Notes under the pieces: model-generated
What the model saw: only the letters and a program-made list of their open reading frames with translations
The model's database searches: none
Told to the model about the DNA's origin: nothing
From: Vombatus ursinus
Lineage: Eukaryota > Chordata > Mammalia > Diprotodontia > Vombatidae
NCBI RefSeq assembly: GCF_900497805.2
Contig: NW_020954548.1
Span: 4,332,224 to 4,396,223, forward strand
Direction of reading: 5' to 3'
DNA length: 64,000 nt
In this document: piece after piece, positions 47,340 to 58,075 of the stretch
Layout: the number at the start of each line of letters is the position of its first letter
Numbering within the stretch: position 1 is the first letter of the stretch
Position numbers and translations under genes: made by a program

Positions 47340-47928
47340 ATGACTAACGGTGACCCCAAGTAACTGAAGGGCAAGATGTCAGTTTATGCCCTTTTTGTGC
47401 AAACTTGCTTGGAAGAGCACAAGAAGAAGAATCCAGAGGTTCCTGTTAACTTTGCAGAGTTTTCTAAAAGGTGCGGTGAGAGGTAGAAGACTGTGTTGGG
47501 GAGAATCATCCAAGTTTGATGAAACGGCAAAAATCTGATAAGGTATGATATGATAGAGAAATGAAAGACTATGGATCAGGAAAAAGAAGAAGGATCCCAA
47601 TGCACCTAAATGGTCACCCTCTGTCTATTTCCTATTCTGAGCAGAATTTTGTCATAAGATCAAGTCTATAAACTCTAGAATATCCACTGGGGGTATGTCA
47701 AAAAAACTTGACAAAATGTGCAACAATCTGAGTGATAAGAAGCAACCTTATGATAATAAGGAAGCCAAACTGAAGGATAAATATGAGAAGGATGTCACAG
47801 AATATACATTGAAAGGGAAGTTTGATGGGGCAAAGAGGGTGGCAAAATCTTCCTGGAAAAAGATAATGGAAGAAGATGAGGAGAATAAGGAAGATGAAGA
47901 GGAGAAGGAAGATGAAGATGATGGATGA
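47340..47928 (+). pseudogene. HMGB3P: HMGB3 coding remnant
   Basis: Starts ATG (47340) MTNGDPK, then a TAA stop at codon 8 (47361-47363) where the parent has lysine. It continues [19 protein letters not shown] and [21 protein letters not shown] (box A), then TAG at the tryptophan position. The middle (linker and start of box B) is shifted and damaged: KKDPNAPKWSPSVYFLF and AEFCHKI remain readable. The longest open part, 47695-47928, gives [22 protein letters not shown]-like [31 protein letters not shown] and an acidic tail [19 protein letters not shown] that ends in TGA. Length is 589 bp against about 600 bp for an intact gene. [10 protein letters not shown] and KGKFDGAK identify HMGB3 rather than HMGB1 or HMGB2. 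Confidence 0.9.
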
Positions 47929-48640
47929 ACTTGTACCATGTTCTGTCTCCATGTGAATACCAGAGAGTAGAGGAAACACCTTTAAATGAAACACATCTCC
48001 TGTGTGATGGTGTTAATTGCCGTCATTAGACTTAATTGACTCTTTCACATAGCTTCTCAAAGTGCTTTTAGATAGACATTGTAACCTGTTTACATGAAGT
48101 GGTCCACATAGATATTTTTGGAGCACCCAGAAACTGTATTAAAATTGTACATATTTGCAAACATTTTTAAAAATAAAAAGGGGTTCTAATATTCTCCTTA
48201 CTCTGTGCACTTTTGTTGTTGTTGTGATACAAAAGCATTTACAAATGTTTACAGGCATTTTTTTGATGTGAAAGGTGGTGTTTAACCACATGGTTATTGG
48301 CTAAAAAATTCTGCTTTATAAACTGTACATATTTATAGTTTGTAAAAACAAAAACAAAAACAAACCATACCTCTAGACAGATTCTTGGGGTCCAGGCTTG
48401 AAAAGGGAGTGAGGCTTGTCTGCCTTTCCTAGAGGGCTGCAACCCAAAGCTTACACTGTGAGGATATATTGCAGATATACTGAAGTGGGGGTTCATTTAG
48501 CTTAAAAGTTGTGTTCCTGTTTATATAGTGAAAAAGCACCCAGCTCCCATCTTTGGTGTCACAATGGGGTTGGGCAGTCAGCTGGCATAAAAAAAAGTGT
48601 CTGGATTTTTGGTTTTATTTTTAGTTGAAATGCAGCATGC

Positions 48641-51600
48641 TTTTTTTGTTTTGTTTTTGTTTTTGTTTTTTAACTTTTATTTATTGATTTTTCATTTTCA
48701 ACATTCACTTGCACAAGATTTTGAGTTCCAAAATTTCTCCCCATTCCTCCCCTGCCCCCCACCCCATGACAGCCTGCATTCTGATTCCCCCTTCACTCAA
48801 TCTCTTTTCCTTTCTATTACACCTCCCACTTCTCATTCTCTTCTGCTTCTATTTTCCTGTAGGGTAAGATAGATTTCTATGCCTCTTTGCCTGTGTATCT
48901 TATTTCCCAGTTGCATGTAAAAACAATTTCTAACATTCGTTTCTAAAACTTGGAGTTCCAAATTCTCTCCCCTCCTCCCTCCCCACCCACCCTCATTGAG
49001 AAGGTAAGCAATTCACATAGGCTATACATGTGTAGTCATGCAAAACACTTCCATAATAGTCATGTTGTGAAAGAATAACTATATTTCCCTCCATCCTATC
49101 CTAGCCCCTATTTATTCTATTCTCTCCTTTGTCCTTGTCACTCCTCAAAAATGTTTGCTTCTGATTAACTCCTCCCCCAATCTGACCTCCCATCTATCAC
49201 CCCTCCTTCTCTTATCCCCTTCCCCCCCTACTTTCTTGTAGATAGATCTCCAAACCCACTTAGGTGTGTATATTATTTCCTCCTTAAGCCAAATCCAATG
49301 AGAGTAAAGTTCACTCATTCCTTCTCACTTCCCACCTCTTCCTCTCCACTGTAAAAGCTTTTCCTTGCCTCTTTTAAGTGAGTCAACTTACCCCATTCTC
49401 CTTTTCCCTTTCTCCTTCTCCCAGTACATTCCTCTGTCACCCTTTAATTTTCTTTTTTTTTTAGATATCATTCCTTCATATTCAAGTCATTCTGTACCTC
49501 TGTCTTTATATATTCCCTCCAACTATTCTAATAATGAGAAAGGTCTCATGAGTTGCAAATATCATCTTTCCATTTAGGAATGTAAACAGTTCAACTTTAA
49601 TAAGCTCCTTATGATTTCTCTTTCCTGTTTACATTTTCAAGCTTCTCTTGAGTCTTGTATTTGAAAACCAGTTTTTCTATTTAGCTCTGGCTTCTCAAGA
49701 ATACATTAAATTCCTCTATGTCATTGAATATCTATTTTTCTCCTCATTGATTACACTCAGTTTTGCTGGGTAGATGATTCTTGGTTTTAATCCTAGCTTC
49801 TTTGACCCCTGGAATATCATATTCCAAGCCCTCTGGTGCCCTAATGTAGAAGCTGCTAAATCTTGCATCATTCTGATTGTGTTTCTACAGTATTTGAATT
49901 GTTTCTTTCTGGTTGCTTGCAATATTTTCTCCTTGACCTGGGAACTCTGAAATTTAGCTATAATATTTCTAGAAGTTTTCCTTTTAGGATCTCTTTTAGG
50001 AGGTGATCAGTGGATTCTTTCAATTTCTATTTTATGCTCTGGTTCTAGAATATCAGGACCCCTTTCCTTGATAGTTTCTTTCTTTTTCTTTGTGAGGCAA
50101 TTGGGGTTAAGTGACTTGCCCAAGGTTACACAGCTAGTACATGTCAAATGTTTGGTCTGAGGCCAGATTTGAACTCAGGTCCTCCTGACTTCAGGGCCAG
50201 TGCTCTATCCACTGTGCCATCTAGCTGCCCACCTTGATAGTTTCTTGAAAGATGATGTCTAGGTTCTTTTGTTTAATTATGGCTTTCAGGTAGTCCAATA
50301 ATTTTTAAGTTATCTCTCCTGGATCTATTTTCCAGGTCAGTTTTTTTTTCAAAGAGATATTTCACATTGTCTTCTATTTTTTCATTGTTTTGGTTTTGTT
50401 TTATAATTTCTTGATTTCTTATAAAGTCATTAGCTTCCTTTTGCTCTATTTTAATTTTTAAGGAATTATTTTCCTCAGTGAGCTTTTGGATTTCATTTTC
50501 TATTTGGTCAATTCTGTTTTTTCAGAAATTCTCCTCATTGACTTCTTGGACCTCTTTTGACATTTGGTCTAGTCTATTTTTAAGGGGTTATTTCTTCAGT
50601 ATTTTTTGGTTCTCCTTTAGCAAGCTGTGGATCGCATGATTTTCTTGCATCACTCCCATTTCTCTTCCCAATTTTTCCTCTACTTCTCTTACTTGGTTTT
50701 AAAAATCATTTTTGATCTCTTCCATGGCCTGAGACCAATTGATATTTTTCTTGGGGGCTTTGGATGTAGGAGCCCTGACTTTTTGTCTTCTTCTGGTTGT
50801 ATGTTTTGATCTTCCTTGTCACCAAAATAAGATTCTATAGTCTGAGCTTTTTTCCTCTGTTTGCTCATCTTCCCAGCCAGTCACCTGCCTTTTAACTCTT
50901 TGTTAAGGTAGGCTCTGCTTCCAGTGTGAAGGGTGTACTGTCCCAAGCTTCAGGGGTTGGGTGCAGCTGTTTTCAGAGATACTTCTAGGGACCTGTAAGT
51001 TTTCAGTTCTTCCAAGGTGGCACGATCTAAGGAGAGGTGTTTATTCCTCTCTTGGCCTGTGTTCTGGTCCATGAGTGACCACAAGCACTCTTTTCTGCCC
51101 TGGAAGTGAGAGGAGGGTTTCCTCTCCACTGCTGCCACAAGTTCTGCTATGCTAGTGCTCCTCCTCACCCCAGGACTGCCACTCAGGACTAGGACCCAGA
51201 TCCAAGCAGGGACAAAGCAAGAGAATCCTGCCTCAGTACCAGGAAAGAGATTCCTGCAATCCGCATCTGATCAGCCTCTTGATCCACACACTGTCTGTGG
51301 GCTGAGAGTTCCAGAAGCAACCTCTACAGCTGTGGCCACTGCCCTGGGGCTGTGCTAGGGACAGGGCTGGAATGTGCTCCTCTCTCTTTCACCCAGTTCT
51401 GACAGACCTTTCCCGCTGACCTTCTAAGTTGTCTTTAGAGTTTGAGAGTTGAGAAGTCTGGAAATTGCCACAGCTCCCCTTGATTCAGTCCCCTGAGGCC
51501 TGCTCCAGGTTTTCTGGGCCCAGGTCTTTGCTGTCCAAACAGCTGATGCTGGACTGCACTCCCCTCCCAGCATAGGGCAACAGACCCTTCTTGTTGACTG

Positions 51601-51761
51601 TCCAGGTTGTTTTAGGCTAGAATTTTCTTCTCTCTGTCTTTTTGTGGGTTCTGCTGCTCTAGAATTTGTTTATAGTCATTTTTACAAGTATTTGGAGGGG
51701 TTTGGGTGAGAGCTCAAGCAAGTCACTGCTTTTACTTCACCATCTTGGCTCTGCTCCCCTC
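48641..51761 (-). mobile_element. HAL1 inserted in the HMGB3 retrocopy
   Basis: Same plan as 9631-12520. On plus it starts with a poly(T)-rich tract, then the 3' UTR ('ttgagttccaaaatttctcc'), ORF1 in reverse (about 49640-50870) and a 5' UTR (about 50870-51755) ending 'ccatcttggctctgctcccc'. ORF1 pieces include KKQFKYCRNTIRMMQDLAAST and PRIIYPAKLSVI (49716-49922), and the ORF1 start region near 50800-50866. Flanks gaaatgcagca (48628-48638 region) and gaagtgcagta (51762-51772) look like an imperfect target-site duplication. No ORF2. A WSINE1-type SINE sits inside at 50081-50231. Confidence 0.85.
50081..50231 (-). mobile_element. WSINE1-type SINE inside HAL1
   Basis: Plus strand 'gaggcaattggggttaagtg' to 'gccatctagctgcccacc'. 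Perfect 15-bp target-site duplication ccttgatagtttctt at 50066-50080 and 50232-50246. It is the third layer of the nest, after the retrocopy and the HAL1. Confidence 0.95.
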
Positions 51762-53778
51762 GAAGTGCAGTAATTTTAAATTGAAACTGTAGAGTTCTAC
51801 CTTATATCACTCAAACGGAAAGCCAAGATAGCAATGCAAGGAAAAAAAAAAATTCTGTTCTTAAACAATTTGTGATTTTATTTTATACGTTTAGAAAACT
51901 GAAATGTCCTTTGAAGCAAAATAAGTAGCATTATACTTTTAGAAACCATTCTTGATACCATTCAAAATTTCTGAGGTTTCAAGCAGACTTAATAGCCCAA
52001 AATAAGACAGTAATTTGGAAGACCTATATCCCCACAAGTCTGGTAGTGACAGATGAGATATTTCCTAGTTGTCTCACCCCCACCCCCACCACCTCTGTGA
52101 AAAAAAAAAAAAGCCAAACCTGAACAGTGATGGAGTTCAATGGACTGTCCAGCATTAAGATGGTATGCAAGTCTATGCTTACTTGGATTGAGTGGATGGG
52201 TAAAAAAAGTGACCATTCCTGGCTTCTACCACCTCTAAGTTACAGCTTTCAGAAAACAAAAAAGCAGGTGGTGATGTTTTAGGCTGATTCCACTGAACAG
52301 ATTTTGACTTTTCCTCTCTTCTCTGGTTAAGTTGGGTATGGATTTTCTACATTTACTACAACATGTCTTTTCTAAATAAACTTTTTAAAGTAATGCTTCA
52401 AATTTGTTTTGGGGTTTACTTCTTGCCTTCCCTCAGTTTGATCTAGCACTCAAGTTTTTGTCCAGAGAAACACTAGAAACTTCTCAGTTCTGCCAAGTCA
52501 TAGAGGATGGCACAACTGATGAACACTGACTTTTTCTAAAACCTCCTGGTATCTAGGAGAAAACTCCAGATCAGCTACTACTTCTAAAAAGGCAATTATG
52601 GCCACTAAATGGGGGTCGTGTCATTACCCCCTATATAGGTGGGGGCACTTAAGACCCATGAGAGAAATACTGCAGCATGTTCGTCCCTCAATTGGGAAAT
52701 CTTACCCCTCATTCCCTACCCTCCTTTTAATCATTAAAAATATGCAGAAAATAAAAGTTGATTTGGGGGTTAGTGTTAGTGTTAGGTAGGGGGGAGGGAT
52801 GACCCATAGGTACTGGAGTGTTTTGAGAATGATGATGGACAATATTAATGTCTGGGAAGAGCTTGAATTCTTGTGGTTTAGGGCACTATAGTCCAGCAGA
52901 TTAGGTTAAAATTGGAAGTGTTCACCCAAAGTTTCCTATTTGTGTGGAGGGAACCTTTCTCACAGGAAAGCATTTTAAACAAAAATTTTAAGCTTTCAAA
53001 GGTGTAATCAGGGGGTTACTTTTCAGTAAAAACAGTCTAAGTCAGGGCATAGAAGTGTGGCCTGTTTTCTGTTGTCCTGTTTTCCTTCCCACCTTCCCCA
53101 GGTCCTTTATTCCAAAGTTGGCCAAATGGTCTTTTGTTGATGGCTTTTCCTTTGTGCTGGGGCAATATTTCCCTGTATTTTCAACTTTGGTAAAGTCTTA
53201 GGGTTGTTTTGTATTGTGGACATGAGCATTTCTGACCAGTGAGGTTACCTGTGGAGCCTGTTTAACAGTTAGAAAACAGTCTGTGTTAAATTCAGACCTA
53301 GAGTCAGCTAGGGGATTGGGTGCTGAGTGTGTGTGTAGAGGCACATTTCTCAGTCCTCTTTTTTCTCTCTTTCCTACTGCTCCGTCATTATTTTTTTCCT
53401 TCTCATAGATATTGAGCTCCAGGAAAGAAGTCGCTAGTCCTTTGTTCCCCAATGTACCACAATTCCATCTCCATGCCTGACTTAAAATCATCCAAAGGTA
53501 CAAGTCTCAGGAGTATACAAAGCCAAGGAGATAGTGTCTACAGACAGTCTTTTGGAAGTGGGGCATGGTACCTGGGCCCAGCTTGGCACATGATGCCCTC
53601 TCTTGGTGGGCATTTTAACATATATGGTTTCACATCTGAGCTGTAGCTGGTTTGAAGGCTAGCCAAGGCCTTTACTTTACTCTGTGGTTTGCATTTCAGG
53701 CTTGTTTACTATTTGCCTAGGCATCGTGTACCAGCAAGTTTTCCATGGGCCCATTTGGGCTGTAGAGTGAGAGGGTTG

Positions 53779-54324
53779 TGTGCCAGTCAGGCCATGCACT
53801 CTCCTTCTAACAGGAGCAGGCTGCCAGGGTCATACTCACCAGTCCTTGGAGCCCACCCGGATAAACATAAAGATGAGCCGATCGGGAGGTGCAAGCACTC
53901 GAACTTTATTCAGAGACCATCACAGCAAGGCCAAGCAGGAAAGCAAGAGCAGGAGCAAGAGAGCGAGCTCCAACCCCTACCGCCCCATATATACCTTCCT
54001 AGCCCCTCCTCCTCAGCCCGCCTACTAGTGATTGATCGTAGGATAAGATACCAGAAGGGGATGTCTGGGGTTAGCACTGCACCAAGGGAGAGGACGTGAC
54101 AAAGGAAGCTAGGCCCAGATACTGGAAGGGGGCATCTGGGGTTAGTGTTGCACCTAGGGAGAGGACTAGACAAAGGGAGCTCGTTCTCTGCCGTCCCACT
54201 CCCACGTGGCACAGCCCCCTGCCTCGGGGAGCGTAAGCTCTGGTTACTTCCTAATATCTTGTCCCTGCCCCATCTTGCCACAACTCCCATGTGGCACGTA
54301 GCCAACATCAGACAATCCCTCACA
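53779..54324 (-). mobile_element. Solo LTR of an endogenous retrovirus (beta-like, class II)
   Basis: A 546-bp GC-rich block in AT-rich DNA, beginning TGTG and ending CACA on plus, so it has the TG...CA ends of an LTR. It is flanked by a perfect 6-bp duplication gggttg (53773-53778 and 54325-54330); 6 bp is typical of class II (beta-like) retroviruses. Read on minus it has a U3 with a tandem repeat, a TATA-like box (about 53987-53993), an AATAAA signal (53905-53910) and a short U5. No internal viral sequence is present, so it is a fossil left by LTR-LTR recombination. It is younger than the HMGB3 retrocopy. Confidence 0.85.
54046..54180 (-). repeat. 71-bp tandem direct repeat in the LTR U3
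   Basis: Two copies, 54046-54109 and 54117-54180, share 'tctggggttag', 'gcac' and 'agggagaggac'. Duplicated U3 blocks are a common enhancer arrangement in retroviral LTRs; function here is inference. Confidence 0.8.
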
Positions 54325-55079
54325 GGGTTGGACTAGATGACCTGGTCTTTCCAGCTATGCATCGTTTGATTCTGTTTTGACTGTCTCCCTTGTCCTTGCC
54401 TTGTCATTTTAGGCTATAAACTACACGCCTCTCAGAGGATGTTCAGGGCAGAAGGGTGGCATTCCAGTAAAAGGCATCCCAATGGAACTCACAACCTGAC
54501 TTAAGTTGGGTTCATTCCCTATCCATTCCCACCCTATATTTTGGGAAACTCTTTTTCCAGTTCACTGTGAACTGGTATTTTAGGAAGCATGCTGAGGGGT
54601 TCTAAAGACCAACAGGACAATGAATTTCAAAGAGAAGGAAGAACCTAAGCAGTGGCTGTTTGGATGGGGGTTTACTAACTAGATTTTTTCAAAACTGAGG
54701 CTAGTCTAGGCATCAAGGAAACACATTTGCTTATTAGAGAAACATTCTTCTATTGCCTGACCCCATTAGGACTGGGGCTATGTTTTGTGATGCCTTGATT
54801 GAGCATGGAGCTAGGTCTGATTGTTTTTTGGAGTGCCAACCTGATCATACGTACTTTCAATGCTTTAATCTTTAATACTCTTTACCTGTTTTCCTTCTCA
54901 CCTCCCTCCCTTTCTCCTTTTACTTTCCTCTCAATGAGGTCTGATGTTTGAGGGAAAAAAAAAACACACCCAAAAAACCTTGACTTTTTGTAGCAACTAT
55001 TGTCAAAAGGTCTCTCCCATTTTTATGTTCTTGCTAAAAAGCCTATCTAGGGACCTTTTTGGATGCATTCATTTTCTGT

Positions 55080-55129
55080 AATAAAGTTCATTAATCAGTC
55101 TTCCTCAAAAAACAAACAAGCAAAAAAAA
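55080..55129 (+). terminator. Retrocopy poly(A) signal and tail
   Basis: AATAAA at 55080-55085, then about 20 bp of sequence and an A-rich run with C/G interruptions (aaaaaacaaacaagcaaaa). This marks the 3' end of the inserted mRNA copy. Confidence 0.8.
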
Positions 55130-55144
55130 TTAGCTGATATCACA

Positions 55145-55310
55145 AAAACCCTGGAAGATGGATACTATTATTCTCCCCATTTTACAGAAAAGGAAACTGA
55201 GGCAAATAGAGGTTAAGTGACTTACCCAGGGTCAAACAACTAGTAAGTGTCTAAGGTCAGATATGAACTCAGGACTTTCTGACTCTAGGCCCACCACCAT
55301 CTAGCTGATT
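55145..55310 (+). repeat. MIR/THER-type SINE remnant
   Basis: 'ttttacagaaaaggaaactg', 'aggttaagtgacttacccag' and 'gaactcaggactttctgact' are in MIR order. Confidence 0.8.
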
Positions 55311-55319
55311 CTGGGTAAG

Positions 55320-55415
55320 CATGTTATTCTACTATCTAAGAATCTTTAAGGCCTCCCAACAAACTCTAAAACTAAAACACCTTGGGGTGGCATATATAGT
55401 CCTCCATAATCTGGC
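55320..55415 (+). mobile_element. L2 scrap
   Basis: 'ccttggggtggcatatatag' and 'cctccataatctggctccaa' resemble the L2 ORF2 end ('aagccctccataatctggct'). Confidence 0.5.
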
Positions 55416-55619
55416 TCCAACTTATTACTTTTTTATGTTTTACTTATGCTTTTCTTTTATTTTCTTGCTAATTCCAAATGACTTATCCATTACTAACAGA
55501 AATGCCTTCATTGTAACAATGAAGTTTTAAAAAAATACAAATGAGCATGGTCATCATGTCTAACAGTGTATAACTCATATATCTTTCAGTGCTATTTTCC
55601 TTTATATTATTGTGGTCAT

Positions 55620-57390
55620 TATTATGTCAAAATAATTGAAAGAGCTAAAATAACACTATAAAATACTTAGGTATAGTCAAATCAGTCATAATGGGAAAAT
55701 TTACATTTCTATAAACTTACATCAACAAAAGAAAGATGAAAGAGATCAACGAATTGGTGCATTACATCAATGATGATGCATACACACACACACACATACA
55801 CACACACACACACACACACAATCAACAACTAAATAACCTGCAAATTAATACAAAAAGTAGTTCTTAAAATAAGGAATATAGAAAAATAGAAAACAAAACT
55901 TAAAAAAACCTGTTGATACAAATAAAACCTTAGGGTACAACTTTACAAAGCCAATTATAAAATCAATAATGAAAAGGGAAACAATAAAATGAAGAGGAAA
56001 CTAAGGAAATTTCCAGACACTCTTATAACCAATTCCATGCCAATAAACTTAAAATATAAAGGGAAAGAAGATTCATGACAGAATAATGCTCATAACACAG
56101 AACAAGAATGAGATACTTTAAACAACCTAGACTCAGAAATAGATCAGAATCAGAAATAGAAATTGAAATGTGAAAAATATAATCTCCAAAGAGAAATTAA
56201 AAAACCCATCTGTATTCACATATAAATTTTATTAAACATGTAAAGAATATTTTTGCAAGAATAGAATTTAAAAGCTCCTTAACAAACTTCTTTCATGAGC
56301 CAAATATAATCTTAATATCCAAAGCAGGAAAAAAAGTAATAAAAATGATAAATAATACAGCCCATTCTCATTAATGAATATTGATATTTACACATATATT
56401 TATATATTTAATTTGATGGAGGTAACAATAAACAGCCATTATAGTATTGAATATTAGTCTGATTAAACTTTCTGTCAAAACAGAAGGATTACAGAATCAA
56501 TTAATCTAATGCAAAAAATGAATTAATACAATTGAAACAGAAAGACATGAATGGAACTAAAGTGAGGTGGGAGAATAAAAGTTATTATGTTTCTATTGAA
56601 TCTAAAGAAATGAAGAGCTTCAAACCACTTTTCAGATAAAGTATCAGCAAAATATATATCTCATCAACAAAGATAAAGAAGGAAACAGTATCATGTCATG
56701 GCCATCACAGATAATGAAACAATAATAATATTAAATGTACATGTACCTAAGGGCATAGTATTTAAGTACTTAACAGAAAAGCTAAATGGAATAAAAATAA
56801 GACATATATAATGGTAATTGATTCTAGGCTAGTTTAATACATTTTTTCAAACTGATAGAAATTATATAATAATATAACCAAAAAGGTATCTATGGATCTG
56901 AACAGAATGGGGAGAGGAGCAATAATAGGTTTCAGAATCTTATAATGAATATTAAAAATGATTTTTTAAAAAAATTATACTCATCTTTCAGCATTAATGG
57001 ACCCTTTTAAAAAGTCAAAAGCAACTCAAAAATGAATGCTGCAGAAATATTAAACACAGTCATTAAATAACATAACACAACAAAAGCATAATGAATAAAG
57101 GGAATATGAATGAAAGATGCAGACCTAGATTCACACTAAATAATACTAGCCAAAATAATGATTGAAAGAATGAATAAAAGAAACAATAAATGCTTATATT
57201 AAAGAGAAAAATTTTATATATGAAAAATTATTGGACATTGATAAAGGTGTATTAAAAAAGAATATATCTCTGAGTGTTCTGTATTAAGAAAGAGAAAAAG
57301 TGGGACTAATGAATTGATCATGCAGTTGAACAATAAAATAATAATCCAAAAATAAACTCAAAAGACAAAATTTGAAAACTGAACAAAATA
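55620..57390 (+). mobile_element. Old, scrambled L1 ORF2 remnants
   Basis: Translated pieces at about 56200-56390 read FARIEFKSSLTNFFHEPNII and LISKAGKK then SLMNIDI, matching the L1 reverse-transcriptase block ILPNSFYEANIILIPKPGK...[12 protein letters not shown]. Downstream text (about 56650-57240) resembles the endonuclease and linker, which should precede the reverse transcriptase. So at least two old L1 fragments are present. A (CA)n lies at about 55780-55821. Confidence 0.55.
55780..55821. repeat. (CA)n microsatellite
   Basis: ACACAC run with one TACA interruption. Confidence 0.95.
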
Positions 57391-57394
57391 TTCA

Positions 57395-57560
57395 GTTCAA
57401 TTGAATTCAACGAGCATTCATTAAGAAATATTCTGTGCCAGGGTTCATGTTAGATGTTGGGGATTCAAATATAAAGCAAGACAATCCCTAACATCAGGGA
57501 CCTTTTATTCTACTGAGAGAAATAATATGTACATAGATAAGGAAATATAGGACATATGCA
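57395..57560 (+). repeat. Old interspersed repeat fragment
   Basis: 'aattcaacgagcattcatta', 'tgttggggattcaaatataa' and 'ctactgagagaaataatatg' match the start of the unnamed family at 42600. Confidence 0.6.
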
Positions 57561-57879
57561 CAAACTAAATATAATATAATGTTGGTGGTAGTAGATGGGG
57601 CAAAAAAAGGAAAGGCCTCCTGGAAAGGTTGGACATTCCACAGGTGTTACACATTACAAATGTTTTTGTACTTTTTTCAATATGTTGTTCAGTTTTGATG
57701 ACTTTTTTCTTTTCTAAAAAAAATCCGTCATATGGAATTGCTGTCAAGGAGGGATGGGATAAGGATACATGGGATACTGTAATGATATAAGTAACAAAAT
57801 AAGAATAAAAAGTTATTTAAAATCAAATTATTTTGGTGAATTATTGAATATGGAGGATAGGGGTTAAATTTGAGAATGA
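57561..57879. other. Unique sequence
   Basis: Nothing recognised. Confidence 0.4.
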
Positions 57880-58075
57880 GGGGCTGTGGGATAGAGTTTA
57901 TAAGGAAGTAAGAAGTGGGTTTAAATACCACTGCAGACACTTAATATCTTTGTGACCATGAGCAAGTCACTTACCTTCTCTGTGTCTCAATTTCCTCATC
58001 TGCAAAATAAAAGGGATGCAATTTGATGGCCTTTTATGTGCCTCCAAACCTTAAATTTATGATCCGGTGACTCTA
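57880..58075 (+). repeat. CORE-SINE remnant
   Basis: 'ctttgtgaccatgagcaagt', 'cacttaccttctctgtgtct', 'caatttcctcatctgcaaaa' and 'gatggccttttatgtgcctc' are in canonical order. Confidence 0.8.

Larger units (their letters stand above)
47300..55129 (+). pseudogene. HMGB3P: HMGB3 processed retrocopy with long 3' UTR, split by two insertions
   Basis: HMGB3 is a nuclear two-HMG-box DNA-bending protein. Here an intronless copy of its mRNA has been inserted. The coding remnant is at 47340-47928. A long 3' UTR follows to a polyadenylation signal AATAAA at 55080-55085 and an A-rich tail (about 55107-55129). The UTR is interrupted by a HAL1 (48641-51761) and a solo LTR (53779-54324). Taking those out leaves about 4.1 kb of mRNA-derived sequence, so the source transcript used a distal poly(A) site. 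The absence of introns and the 3' A-tail indicate LINE-driven retroposition. I could not find a convincing target-site duplication, and the exact 5' end is uncertain. HMGB1 and HMGB2 are less likely because of the KGKFDGAK block. That the whole 3' part belongs to HMGB3 is inference. Confidence 0.8.

Noticed and set aside
47695-47928. Open frame as a functional small acidic protein
   Set aside because: It is the tail of the broken HMGB3 copy, and its start codon is an internal position of box B.
53198-53503. 101-codon minus frame
   Set aside because: Lies antisense in the presumed HMGB3 3' UTR and has no recognisable domain.
53689-54336. Several 60-137-codon frames on both strands in GC-rich DNA
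   Set aside because: They cover the solo LTR; stop codons are rarer because of base composition. No protein similarity recognised.
54325-54375. SINE end 'gactagatgacctgg' as proof that the sequence after the LTR is not HMGB3 UTR
   Set aside because: A short MIR-like end could lie inside the parental UTR; the poly(A) signal and tail at 55080-55129 still favour one long retrocopy. Left as a caveat.
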